Assembly: GCA_029266615.1 (NCBI GenBank)
Contig: JAQSWN010000110.1
Location: forward strand, 1 to 47,296
DNA length: 47,296 bases
Direction: 5' to 3'
Source: Polyangiaceae bacterium
GTDB lineage: Bacteria > Myxococcota_A > Polyangia > Polyangiales > Polyangiaceae
In this document: positions 16,878 to 25,206 of the stretch, piece after piece
Layout: every line of letters begins with the position of its first letter
How positions within the stretch are numbered: the stretch's first letter is position 1
Made by a program: the position numbers and the translations under genes
The notes under the pieces: generated by a model
Told to the model about the DNA's origin: nothing
Databases searched by the model: none
What the model saw: only the letters and a program-made list of their open reading frames with translations

Positions 16878-17738
16878 TCAGAGCAGCGTGTAGACGAGGT
16901 TGAGGGCGGTCAGCGTGTCCAACTTGCGGACGCCGACGAGGGGGTTGTTGTCGTAGCGAAGGCTGAAGGTGGTCGCGAACGAGAACTTGTTCGAGATCGC
17001 GGAGGTGATGCCGGTGTCCCAGTTGAGACGCCAGTTGCGCGACTCCTGCACGGACTGAATGTATTCAACGCCGGTGTGGAAGCGCAGCACCTCGTTGATG
17101 TTGTTCTCGTAGCCGAGGAAACCGCGCGCGGAGTGGCGCGTCTCCGTCTTGGGCGCGGGCGCCACGCGGAGGGCGTCGTTTTCGCGGATGTCGTATTGGA
17201 GGTCGTAGCCAGCTTCTACCCAGAGCCGATGCTTGTCTTCGTCGAAGAAGTAGAAGGCGAGACCCGGGTCGAAGTTGAGACGCAGCTCCAAGCCCTGAAA
17301 GCGATCCTTGCGGGCCGACTGCGCGACGAACAGCGACCAATGTTCGGACAGGAAGCGGTCGTAGCGGATGCGTCCTTGAATGTTGGACACCGACGTCTGC
17401 ATGTCGTCCGCCTGCGTGGGCGCGGCGCGGCCGTAGTTGGCGGCGATGTTCGCCGAGTACTCGTTGAGCTGACGACGGAGGCGGAGCATGCCGGAGCCGG
17501 TAGCGGCCATCGAGCGCGAGTTGCCGGTAGCGAGGAGGCCGCCCGCAGAGAGCTTGAGCTCGGTCGCCTCTTTTTGGTCGGCGGGCTTAGTGACCTTTTC
17601 GAACCCGCCCTTGGCGACGTCGGTAGTCCCGCTCGTCGCGGTCTTCTGTTCCATCAAGCCCTTGGGCGTCTGCGCGGCGGCGTGGCCCGCCAGCGCGAGC
17701 CCGAAGGCCATGCCTGCGAGCGAGGTGATGCGTTTCAT
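16878..17738 (-). CDS. DUF481-type outer-membrane protein
   Basis: 286 residues. I chose the ATG at 17738 because it starts a standard signal peptide (MKRITSLAGMAFGLALAG, cleavage near AAA-QTP). The upstream part of the open frame lacks coding character. The mature region matches the DUF481/YdiY pattern: LSAGGLLATGNSRS near the start, alternating aromatic strands (YDRFLSEHWSLFVAQSARKDRFQGL, GYDLQYDIRENDA), and a final aromatic-Leu strand (LNLVYTLL), as in outer-membrane beta-barrels. Function unknown; a salt- or acid-response role is known only for some relatives. Transcribed ahead of the OmpA-like gene. Confidence 0.8.
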   Translation of the reverse strand: MKRITSLAGMAFGLALAGHAAAQTPKGLMEQKTATSGTTDVAKGGFEKVTKPADQKEATELKLSAGGLLATGNSRSMAATGSGMLRLRRQLNEYSANIAANYGRAAPTQADDMQTSVSNIQGRIRYDRFLSEHWSLFVAQSARKDRFQGLELRLNFDPGLAFYFFDEDKHRLWVEAGYDLQYDIRENDALRVAPAPKTETRHSARGFLGYENNINEVLRFHTGVEYIQSVQESRNWRLNWDTGITSAISNKFSFATTFSLRYDNNPLVGVRKLDTLTALNLVYTLL

Positions 17739-18211
17739 TCCTGTTAACCTCGGGGTTTTCTTACGTGAACGTGAGCAAGGCTCCGCGGCGGTTGCCGAGA
17801 GCGACGGTGCGTCCTTGGGGGACGCTCGTATCAATGCCGACTTGCGCAGAGGGCTAGTCGCGATGTCTGCGCCCGTAAACTCATTTGTCGGCAAAAGCGG
17901 GTTGGTACGGTTCGGGTGCCGCTGGCTTTTGTCGCCTGGAGACGACACGGCCGCGTCACGCCGATCAGGGAATCGCGTGAGCGCCGTGTGACCGTTGGGG
18001 ACGCTTTCGGTTACTCTTCGCCTCGTGGAACGATCGAAGCCGGTGAACGTCGCTGCCATTCTGCAGGCCGTGTACCGACGCCCCGAACCGCTGACCAACG
18101 CGCTCGCGAACCGCGTGCGGGCGCGCCTTTCGCTGCTGGAGACCATCTCGGAGTGTCTGCGGCTGTTGGTCGAATCCCCCGCATCCGCCATCAACGCAAC
18201 GGTGAATCCTC
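17739..18211. other. Divergent intergenic stretch of 473 bp
   Basis: This lies between the minus-strand DUF481 gene and the plus-strand MscS-like gene and must hold promoters for both. I see no clear -35/-10 pair. A short plus-strand open frame overlaps its right part and is listed separately. Confidence 0.4.
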
Positions 18212-18249
18212 ATGCTCCCCCTGCAGAATCTGACGCTGATCGCTCCTGA
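18025..18249 (+). CDS. Possible small protein upstream of the MscS-like gene
   Basis: From a GTG at 18025 the frame gives 74 residues (ERSKPVNVAAILQAVYRR..., LSLLETISECLRLLVES), with a helical Leu-rich middle. It overlaps the next gene by 38 bp. It has no recognisable family and only a weak ribosome-binding site. The composition is protein-like, but so are many chance frames at this GC content. A longer ATG start at 17995 is also possible. Confidence 0.3.
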   Translation: MERSKPVNVAAILQAVYRRPEPLTNALANRVRARLSLLETISECLRLLVESPASAINATVNPHAPPAESDADRS

Positions 18250-19081
18250 GCTCGGCTCACTGCGCCTCGGCGCCGAATGGCCGGCGCGGGTCCATCAGCT
18301 CGCGCTCGAACGCGGCCCCACGCTGCTCACTTTTGCCCTCACCGTGCTCGGCGGCTGGCTCGTCGCCAAGCTCGTTCGGGCCCTGCTGCGTCGCTTGCTA
18401 GGCGCGCTGCGCCTGGACCGGGCGCTGGAAGGCACGCGCATCGCGACCCTCATCGGTGCCCTGGGGGAGGGGTTTGGCCCCGCGCAGCTGGTCGGGCAGC
18501 TAGCTTACTATACGGTAATCCTCGTCACGCTCGACACCGCGGCCGGGCAGCTTGGGCTCGCGGGAGTGCAGCGCGCGCTCAGCGGAGCCGTCGCCTACCT
18601 GCCGAAGGTGTTTTCCGCCTTGGCTCTGCTCTCGGTGGGCGCTTACGTCGCTTCCGTAGCGAAGCGGAGCATCGGCGCGGTGCTGCGCGAGCTCCGCAAT
18701 CCGATGGCGGGTTTGGCCGAGACCGCTACCGAGCTCGGCACGTTGCTCATCGTCGTGCTCCTTTCGCTCGACGTGCTGGGCGTCAACCTGACGTTCATCA
18801 CCGGTAACCTCACCTTACTGCTGGGAGCCGTGCTGGTGGTCATCGTGTTCTTGAGCTGCTGGGCGATGCGGCACCCCGCCGAGGAGTTGATCGCCAACTA
18901 CTACTTGCGGCGGATGTTGAGCGTGGGTGACCACGTGCAGACCAAGACGCACCAGGGCACCGTCTTGGAGTTCGTACCGCTCGGCCTCATGCTGAGAGAC
19001 GCAACAGGAGACGAGCACTTCGTACCCGCTCGCGAGCTCGTCAACGGCCTGCGTCGCCGGCAGGGGATGAAGCCGGATTGA
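18212..19081 (+). CDS. MscS-like mechanosensitive channel / TM-helix protein
   Basis: 289 residues with about five hydrophobic segments (LLTFALTVLGGWLVAKLV; QLAYYTVILVTLDTAAGQL; VFSALALLSVGAYVASVA; LGTLLIVVLLSLDVLGV; LLLGAVLVVIVFLSCWAM). The spacing resembles the conserved TM-helix region of MscS-superfamily proteins. A short cytoplasmic beta domain follows (SVGDHVQTKTHQGTVLEFVP, then RDATGDEHFVPARELVNG), like the MscS middle domain. The pore helix is not textbook and the C-terminal vestibule is missing, so gating is uncertain. Its stop overlaps the TTG start of the sigma-kinase gene (TTGA), which suggests coupled synthesis and a shared signalling role. Confidence 0.75.
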   Translation: MLPLQNLTLIAPELGSLRLGAEWPARVHQLALERGPTLLTFALTVLGGWLVAKLVRALLRRLLGALRLDRALEGTRIATLIGALGEGFGPAQLVGQLAYYTVILVTLDTAAGQLGLAGVQRALSGAVAYLPKVFSALALLSVGAYVASVAKRSIGAVLRELRNPMAGLAETATELGTLLIVVLLSLDVLGVNLTFITGNLTLLLGAVLVVIVFLSCWAMRHPAEELIANYYLRRMLSVGDHVQTKTHQGTVLEFVPLGLMLRDATGDEHFVPARELVNGLRRRQGMKPD

Positions 19082-20598
19082 CGACCGCGAGCGACGCCGA
19101 GCTGGTCGAGGCGTACCTCGGTCGGCGCCAGGACACCGCCTTCGTGGAGCTGGTCCGTCGCTACCAGATCCCCGTTTTTCGGCAGCTCGAGCTCGCGCTC
19201 GCGGATCCGGACGACGCGGAGGCGGTGTGCGAAAGCGTGTTCGTCGTGGCCAGCCAGCGCCTGGAGGAGTGGCCGCGGCAGATGTCGTTTCGGGACTGGC
19301 TCCTCGCCCTCGCCGCTCGGCTGGGTGAGGGCTACGGTGCGGGGAACGTGGACACGGAGGCGCCGCGCTTCGTGGATCCGGCCGTCTTCTTCAAACACTC
19401 CGTCCACCGCGCGCTGCATACTTTGCCCGAGACCGAGCGGAAGCTGCTCGTCGCCGTGGATTTGGAGGGGCGCTCGGTGGAGGAAGCGGCCGCCAACGTG
19501 GACGTGCCGCTCGAGCGCGTGACCCAAGCGCTGGAGGACGCGCGAGCACGCTTCACGGCCGCCATCAACGAGCGCCCCCCCGCGGCCGAGGGAATGGCTC
19601 GCGCAGAGCGGCTCCTGCCCGGGGAGATCGTCGACAAGCGCTACCGAGTCGAAGACTTGCTGGGGGAAGGCGGGATGGCGAGCGTGTTCCGCGCCGAGCA
19701 CGTCAACATCAAGCGCAAGGTGGCGTTGAAGACGCTCCATCCCACGCGCCAGACCGAAGCGATGATGCGCGAGCGCTTCCTCCGTGAAGCGGAGGTCCTG
19801 GGCCGGCTTTCGCACCCGAACTTCGTAGACGTCTCCGACTTCGGCGTGAGCCGTGGCTTCTCGTACTTGGTAATGGAGTTGCTCAGCGGTCGCGCGCTCT
19901 CCGCCGAGGTCGAGCGGGGGCCGCTCGAGCCACGGCGCGCGCTGAGTATTCTGCGCGAGGTGTGCACGGGGCTAGAGCACGCGCATGGCCTCGGCATCGT
20001 TCACCGCGACATCAAGCCGGCCAACATCGTGGTTCAAGGTGAGGCGTCGGAGCCAGGCTTCGCGAAGATCTTGTACCTCGGCATCGCCGCGACAGAAGGC
20101 GAGGCGGAGCTGGAGGGCAACGTGCTGTACGGCACGCCCCAGTACATGGCGCCGGAGCAAATCTTGGCTCAACGCATCGACGGGCGAGTGGATCTTTACG
20201 CGCTCGGCATCACCTTGTTCGAGCTGCTCACGGGGCGCGTGCCATTCACGGGCAGCAGCATTCAATTCGTGCTCGCCCAGCAGCTTACGGTAGACGTTCC
20301 GCCGCTCGCCGAAGAACGACCTGACTTGCCGGAGCTAGGGGCGTTCCAGGCATTGCTCGACGCTTGCCTCGCCAAAGATCCTGAAAAGCGCATAAGAAAT
20401 GCGCGTGCGCTGCGCGACGCCGCGGACGCCTTGTTGGCGCGACTGGGGAGCGGGCCTACGGGCAGCGTTGCCGCGAGCGCGGAGGTGCATTTGTCGGTCG
20501 CGGAGGCTGCGTCGCCCGGTCGCGGAGCGATGGTTTGGTGGCTCCTGGGAGTTTTGGCCATCGCCGCGGCCTTGATCGTGTGGCGCGCCGTTACTTGA
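19078..20598 (+). CDS. ECF sigma-like / Ser-Thr (pseudo)kinase fusion with C-terminal membrane anchor
   Basis: 506 residues in three parts. Residues 1-165 look like an ECF sigma factor: region-2-like SDAELVEAYLGRRQDTAFVEL... and region-4-like LHTLPETERKLLVAVDLEG. Residues 188-450 are a Hanks-type kinase with an intact Gly loop (LGEGGMASVF), ATP Lys218 (VALK), catalytic HRD (309-311, VHRDIKPANI) and APE (YMAPEQI). The Mg-binding DFG is replaced by Y-L-G (333-335), so it is probably a pseudokinase. A single TM helix (about 484-503) ends the protein, so the sigma-like part faces the cytoplasm at the membrane. The start is a TTG overlapping the MscS-like stop. It converges with the FHA activator gene by 8 bp. 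Confidence 0.85.
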   Translation: MTTASDAELVEAYLGRRQDTAFVELVRRYQIPVFRQLELALADPDDAEAVCESVFVVASQRLEEWPRQMSFRDWLLALAARLGEGYGAGNVDTEAPRFVDPAVFFKHSVHRALHTLPETERKLLVAVDLEGRSVEEAAANVDVPLERVTQALEDARARFTAAINERPPAAEGMARAERLLPGEIVDKRYRVEDLLGEGGMASVFRAEHVNIKRKVALKTLHPTRQTEAMMRERFLREAEVLGRLSHPNFVDVSDFGVSRGFSYLVMELLSGRALSAEVERGPLEPRRALSILREVCTGLEHAHGLGIVHRDIKPANIVVQGEASEPGFAKILYLGIAATEGEAELEGNVLYGTPQYMAPEQILAQRIDGRVDLYALGITLFELLTGRVPFTGSSIQFVLAQQLTVDVPPLAEERPDLPELGAFQALLDACLAKDPEKRIRNARALRDAADALLARLGSGPTGSVAASAEVHLSVAEAASPGRGAMVWWLLGVLAIAAALIVWRAVT

Positions 20599-21913
20599 GA
20601 GCGTGCTTCTCCAGCAGCTTGATCAAATAGGAGCGATCCATGCTCGCACGCCGCGCGGCACCGGAGACGTTGCCGTGCGTGCCGGCCAAGAGGTGCGAGA
20701 GGTAGCGCTGCTCGAACGCGTTCAGCACCTCGGCGCGAGCCGCGGCGTAAGACTTCTCCAGCAGCTCTCCCGGAAGCGCGAGGCCGAGCGAGCTGGGACT
20801 CACGGTGGTCTGCTGAGGCAGCTCCCCCATCACCACCATCGCCTCGACGAAATTGCGCAGCTCGCGCACGTTACCGGGCCAGCCGTGCCGCGCCATCTGC
20901 TCCAGTACCGCGGGCTTGAATACGGTGTCGAACGGCTGCGAACCGCCCGCTTCGCGGAAGAAATGCTCGGCCAAAAGCGGCAAGTCTGCCATGCGGTCCC
21001 GAAGCGCCGGTACGCCCAACGTGACGACCGCGAGCCGGTGATACAAATCTTCACGGAAGGCGCCGCGGTTCACCTCGCCGCGGAGGTCGCGGCTCGTGGC
21101 GGCGATGACGCGGACGTCGGCTTCTTGCTCTTGAGAGCCGCCGAGCGCGACGAAGCGCTTGCGCTCCAGGACGCCCAGTAGCTGCGGCTGCAGCTCGAGC
21201 GACAGCTCGCCCACGTCGTCGAGCAGCAAGGTGCCGCCATGCGCGCGCTCGAAAGCGCCCGCGCGGCGCTGCTCGGCGCCCGTAAAAGCGCCGCGCTCAT
21301 GGCCGAAGAGCGCGCTCGCCATCACGCTCGGCGTCAGCGCGCCGCAATCCACGACGACGAAGGGCCGCGCGGCGCGGTCGCTCTGCGCGTGCAGCGCGCG
21401 TGCCAAAAGCTCCTTACCAGTGCCGGATTCACCGGTGATGAGGCAAGGCAAACTGGTGCTTGCCACGCGCCGGATCGTGCCCATGAGGCGGCGCATGCTG
21501 CGGTCGTCGCCGAGCAGGTCCACCAGCACGGGCGCGTCGTGGCCGTCCACCTTGCGCTCCGCACCGTCGTAGACCCGCAGCCGAGACCGCCCGACGAGCA
21601 GCTCCGTACCCACGGGAATGCGCGCGCATTCGATGAGGACCTCCGCGGCCAAGGTGCCATTGCGGGACCCGAGATCGCGTACCCAAATGCCGGCCTTCTC
21701 GTTGGACAGCTCCAGGTGGAAGCGCGAAACGGTCGGGTCGCTCAGTACGAGGTGGTTGGCGCGGGCGGTGCCGACCGTGAGGCGATCTTCAGGGGCCTCC
21801 ACGCGTAGGCCGGCATCCGGGCCGGCCGTTACCTCTACCATCAGGGTCTTGACGCTGAAGCTACCTGAGCGCTCCAGCGGCGTGGTTCCGGGGGCGGCGG
21901 GCGACTGAGCCAT
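20591..21913 (-). CDS. FHA-domain sigma-54-dependent transcriptional activator
   Basis: 440 residues. The N-terminal FHA domain (about 30-115) shows the phosphothreonine-binding pattern: LTVGTARANHLVL, TVSRFHLEL and DLGSRNGT. The AAA+ domain (about 140-370) has Walker A GESGTGKELLA, GAFTGA for contacting sigma-54 (GHERGAFTGAEQ) and Walker B TLLLDDVGEL. The C-terminal Fis-type HTH is GNVSGAARRASMDRSYLIKL. Such proteins in myxobacteria read Ser/Thr kinase phosphorylation through FHA and switch on -24/-12 promoters. It overlaps tail-to-tail with the sigma-kinase gene by 8 bp, so the kinase is an obvious candidate partner. That link is inference. Confidence 0.93.
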   Translation of the reverse strand: MAQSPAAPGTTPLERSGSFSVKTLMVEVTAGPDAGLRVEAPEDRLTVGTARANHLVLSDPTVSRFHLELSNEKAGIWVRDLGSRNGTLAAEVLIECARIPVGTELLVGRSRLRVYDGAERKVDGHDAPVLVDLLGDDRSMRRLMGTIRRVASTSLPCLITGESGTGKELLARALHAQSDRAARPFVVVDCGALTPSVMASALFGHERGAFTGAEQRRAGAFERAHGGTLLLDDVGELSLELQPQLLGVLERKRFVALGGSQEQEADVRVIAATSRDLRGEVNRGAFREDLYHRLAVVTLGVPALRDRMADLPLLAEHFFREAGGSQPFDTVFKPAVLEQMARHGWPGNVRELRNFVEAMVVMGELPQQTTVSPSSLGLALPGELLEKSYAAARAEVLNAFEQRYLSHLLAGTHGNVSGAARRASMDRSYLIKLLEKHALK

Positions 21914-21987
21914 GAGGTGGCGGCGACGCTAACTCGCCCGCCTCCCGCCTGCTACAGTGGGTGGCGCGAATTCGGAAGGCCGCTCGA

Positions 21988-23298
21988 TCACTCGTAAGCG
22001 GCGGCGGGCAAGACTCCGTAAAAGAAGTACCGGTCGCCCAGCACGCTCGGATCGAACGAGATGCCGGTAAATGCCCGCGCGTCGTCCGACATCCCAAGCG
22101 CGTGCAGCTTTCGGCCGCTGCCCACCTCCAGACCGTGTTGAGTAAAGAGAGTGGCTAAGTCCACGAAGCCCCCGAGCTTCGTCCACACGAGGCTGGCCCC
22201 TAGTTGGCTGTCGCCCACCGGCCCGTCCAGCAACGCGACTTCTCCCGTGCTGCTCAAGTCCACGGGGACGCAGCGGCCAGGACAGGTCACCGAGCGGGGC
22301 TGAGCCGGCAATTGCCACAGCAAGAACGAATCCGCATGCAGGTCGGCGCTTTGAATCCACGCGTTGCCGGAGGACGCGAACGCGATCGACGACGCGCCGT
22401 TGACCGGAGCCATGCCGATCGGTTCCTCGACGCCAGTGGCTCGGTCGTACTTGAACAGGGCCTCGAAGTCCGACCCAATGAGCGCGCCGTCGGGAGACAC
22501 ATGATAGAGCTCGGTTCCGAACAAGTTAGGCAGGTAGACGTCGCCCGTCTCGGCCGTCCACACCCGCGGACCGGGCCGCTCCGAGTTGTAGGCGCCCTCC
22601 AACACGATGTCGCCCTGAGGGTCCATGGCGAGCGGGCCTGGCGTTGGGCTCGACATGATGCGAGGCGCGCGGTCGCCTTCCACCCGGTGCAAAGTGCTGC
22701 CAAAGATATCGTAGGCGAGCGCGACCGAGCCATCGCAGCTGAGTAGCCGCACGTTCCCTTCATTGCTCAAAGCGCCCTCCAGGGGGGGCACGATCGTCGC
22801 GCCGCCCTCCAACGTGAAGATGGCTGACACGGGCCGCGGATTGGGCGACTCGGGGTCACGGGTCCATCCGCCAACGACTCGGCCATTCGCGCTGAAGGCC
22901 GTCGGCGAGAAGAATTCGAGCCTCACTTCGGCCGGGGTCCCGCTCCCGCCCCCAGAAGGTGGCTCGACAAAGTACAATCCCTCCTCCGGCCAAGCCGGGG
23001 CGGGGCAGCCGATGATGGGCTCCGTGCCCGGGCTCCCGGAGCCGCTGCTCCCGCCGCTGCCCGCGGTGCCGGTGCCGCCCGTCGCCGTCCCGCCGCTACC
23101 AGCCGCACCGCCGCCCCCCGCCTCTGTGCCAGCACTCCCCGCGGTGGTGCCGCCGCTTCCTCCGCCGCTGCCGCCTTCACCCGCCTCACCGCCGGAGCCG
23201 CCACCCCCGTGATGAGGTGCGCAGCTCGACAAGGACAGAGTGGCCAGAGCCGTGAACCAGCGCGCGTGCGCGCCCACCGTTCGCATTGCGAATGACAT
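21988..23298 (-). CDS. Lipoprotein with Gly/Ser linker and predicted beta-propeller
   Basis: 436 residues. The signal peptide ends in a lipobox (LATLSLSSC) and a 60-residue GGSGG/GTAG linker follows. The rest has strand-rich repeats with turn motifs (GALIGSDFEALFKYD, SSGNAWIQSADLHADSFLLWQL, SSTGEVALLDG), like HAF/propeller proteins of myxobacteria. No catalytic residues are recognised. It is probably surface-exposed. The ATG at 23298 is preceded by aaggcgg on the minus strand; a second ATG at 23286 is also possible. It sits alone, upstream of the FHA activator gene by 74 bp but with no evidence of co-regulation. Confidence 0.75.
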   Translation of the reverse strand: MSFAMRTVGAHARWFTALATLSLSSCAPHHGGGGSGGEAGEGGSGGGSGGTTAGSAGTEAGGGGAAGSGGTATGGTGTAGSGGSSGSGSPGTEPIIGCPAPAWPEEGLYFVEPPSGGGSGTPAEVRLEFFSPTAFSANGRVVGGWTRDPESPNPRPVSAIFTLEGGATIVPPLEGALSNEGNVRLLSCDGSVALAYDIFGSTLHRVEGDRAPRIMSSPTPGPLAMDPQGDIVLEGAYNSERPGPRVWTAETGDVYLPNLFGTELYHVSPDGALIGSDFEALFKYDRATGVEEPIGMAPVNGASSIAFASSGNAWIQSADLHADSFLLWQLPAQPRSVTCPGRCVPVDLSSTGEVALLDGPVGDSQLGASLVWTKLGGFVDLATLFTQHGLEVGSGRKLHALGMSDDARAFTGISFDPSVLGDRYFFYGVLPAAAYE

Positions 23299-23473
23299 CG
23301 TCCGCCTTTGGCAAAGCGCGTTGTTCGCGCAGTTTGAGGTGGACTTATACAGCTATTCAACGAGCCTCGAGAGCCGCAAATTGTGACTCTGGCGGCGAGG
23401 CGTTTTGGAGGACTCGAGTTGGCGTCAGCGCGTCAGTTGCGCCGTCAGCTACGGACGCGCGTTGGTCACGTCT

Positions 23474-23812
23474 TCAGTCACCCGAGGCGTGGCCCATGGC
23501 GCGGCGCGCGGACAGCAGCCGATTCACTTCGGGAAGCGACGCGTGCTCCGGCGATGCGTCCGCCAGCCGCTTGCAGACGGTCAGCCAGCGCTCGGCGTTG
23601 GCGGCGTCGCCGAGCGCGAGGTGAGACAGCCCCCGATAGAGCGAATACTCGAACAGCTCACGAGGGGATAGGCCTGGCACGCCAGCGCCCAGTCGGGCGT
23701 ACTGCTCGACTGCGTCCGGATAGCGCGCCTCCTCGAAGCTGGTGCGCGCTTCCGTAAGCGGCGACGTGCAGCCGAAGAGCAGCCATGAAAACGCGACGGC
23801 ACGAGCGACCAT
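23474..23812 (-). CDS. Small TPR-like lipoprotein
   Basis: 112 residues. A short signal peptide ends in a lipobox (SWLLFGC, Cys15). The mature part has helical repeats resembling tetratricopeptide units (EEARYPDAVEQYARLG; FEYSLYRGLSHLALGDAANAERWL). It may act as a scaffold at the inner face of the outer membrane. It is divergent from the XRE-cupin gene across 50 bp, so the regulator could control it, though no operator is visible. Confidence 0.65.
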   Translation of the reverse strand: MVARAVAFSWLLFGCTSPLTEARTSFEEARYPDAVEQYARLGAGVPGLSPRELFEYSLYRGLSHLALGDAANAERWLTVCKRLADASPEHASLPEVNRLLSARRAMGHASGD

Positions 23813-23862
23813 GGCCTTCTTTCGGTCACGCGCGGCGCCGGTTGCGTGTTAATCCATCGACA

Positions 23863-24396
23863 ATGTCTGACGACGAGAGAACAAGGCTCGCCGTGAACTT
23901 GAAGGACCAGCGGGAGGCGCGGGGGCTCACGCAGCAGGAACTGTCGGACCGCTCAGGGGTGCCGCGTCCCACCTTGGCCCATCTGGAGTCCGGTCAGGGC
24001 AACCCGACCCTCTCCGTGCTCATCAAAGTGGCGGCGGCGCTCGGCGTCGGGATCGAGTCACTCGTCTCGGCCACCAAGCCCAAGGTGCGCGTGGTCGCGC
24101 GGGGAGAGGTACCGAGCGAAGCGCGGGGCGGGGTAGAGCTGCGTTCATTGGGGATGGATTTGGGCATCGGCTTCGAGCGCTGGGAGCTGGCGCGCGGCGC
24201 GCGGCTGGAGCGCGGCGCCGGCCGAAATGGCGAGCGTCGAGTCGTGGTCTGCGAGTCCGGCGAGCTTTCCATCGTGGTCGGACAGGCCGAGCATCGGCTC
24301 AAAGCCGGGGAGGTGGCCGTTATCGACGCCGCGGCCCGTCCCGCCTTCGAGAGCCGAGGGCGCGGGGTTTCCGTCGTTTATTCCGCCTGCGGGTGA
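23863..24396 (+). CDS. XRE-family regulator with C-terminal cupin domain
   Basis: 177 residues from the ATG at 23863. The upstream frame is Arg-rich and overlaps the divergent gene, so the later start is preferred. Residues 10-65 form a Cro/CI-type HTH (LKDQREARGLTQQELSDRSGVPRPTLAHLESGQGNPTL in two stretches). The C-terminal half is a cupin-like barrel (RRVVVCESGELSIVVGQAEHRLKAGEVAVIDA) that in relatives binds a small ligand. It is a probable one-component repressor. It lies 57 bp upstream of typA and is divergent from the small TPR lipoprotein. Confidence 0.88.
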   Translation: MSDDERTRLAVNLKDQREARGLTQQELSDRSGVPRPTLAHLESGQGNPTLSVLIKVAAALGVGIESLVSATKPKVRVVARGEVPSEARGGVELRSLGMDLGIGFERWELARGARLERGAGRNGERRVVVCESGELSIVVGQAEHRLKAGEVAVIDAAARPAFESRGRGVSVVYSACG

Positions 24397-24787
24397 CAAT
24401 CACGCGGTTGGCTTGCGAGCCGAGCCTTCTCGGGCTATCAGCGCGCGCTCCCAATGTCCGAAGCTCGCCGAGAAAACATCCGTAACGTCGCCATCATCGC
24501 TCACGTCGACCATGGCAAAACCACTTTGGTCGACGCCATGCTGAGGCAAACCGGCGTTTTCCGCGACAACGAAGCCGTCGCTGACCGCGTGATGGACTCG
24601 AACGATCTCGAGCGCGAGCGCGGCATCACGATTTTGGCCAAGCATTGCTCGGTCAAATACAAGGGCACGCTCATCAACATCATCGACACGCCCGGCCACG
24701 CCGACTTCGGTGGCGAGGTGGAGCGCACGCTGAAGATGGCGGACGGCGTCATCCTGCTGGTGGACGCGGCCGAAGGCCCGCTGCCGC

Positions 24788-24887
24788 AGACGCGCTTCGC
24801 GGAACAGGCGGTCGCGCAGGTGGCGCGACGTCACCCACTTGCCGACCTTGCCCGCGAGCGGGGAAGAATTGACCATGAACCGCACCT
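24788..24887. repeat. Left arm of a perfect 100-bp inverted repeat in typA
   Basis: This is the exact reverse complement of 25107-25206. It is joined to the genuine typA sequence at agacgcgcttcg, shared by the Q-T-R-F codons and the inverted copy. The 219-bp spacer is native typA. Confidence 0.95.
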
Positions 24888-25106
24888 AGACCGTCGCGCT
24901 CATCGGCGAGAACGGCACGCCCGTGAACACGCGCCTTTCGGCCGTGTACATGTTCGAGGGTAACAAGCGCGTGAAGGTGGACTCCGCGGAGTGCTGCGAC
25001 ATCGTCGCCGTCGCGGGTCTGGAAGACGTGCAGATCGGCGACACCCTGACCGCGCCGGAACGGCCGGAGGCGCTCCCGCGCATCTCGGTCGAAGAGCCCA
25101 CCATCA

Positions 25107-25206
25107 AGGTGCGGTTCATGGTCAATTCTTCCCCGCTCGCGGGCAAGGTCGGCAAGTGGGTGACGTCGCGCCACCTGCGCGACCGCCTGTTCCGCGAAGC
25201 GCGTCT
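25107..25206. repeat. Right arm of the 100-bp inverted repeat in typA
   Basis: This is the native-orientation copy, encoding the typA stretch from KVRFMVNSSPL to RLFREA. It ends exactly where about 35 typA codons are missing. Confidence 0.95.

Noticed and set aside
17739..18194. N-terminal extension of the DUF481 protein to 18194
   Set aside because: The extension is Ser/Arg/Thr-rich without fold, while a perfect signal peptide starts at 17738.
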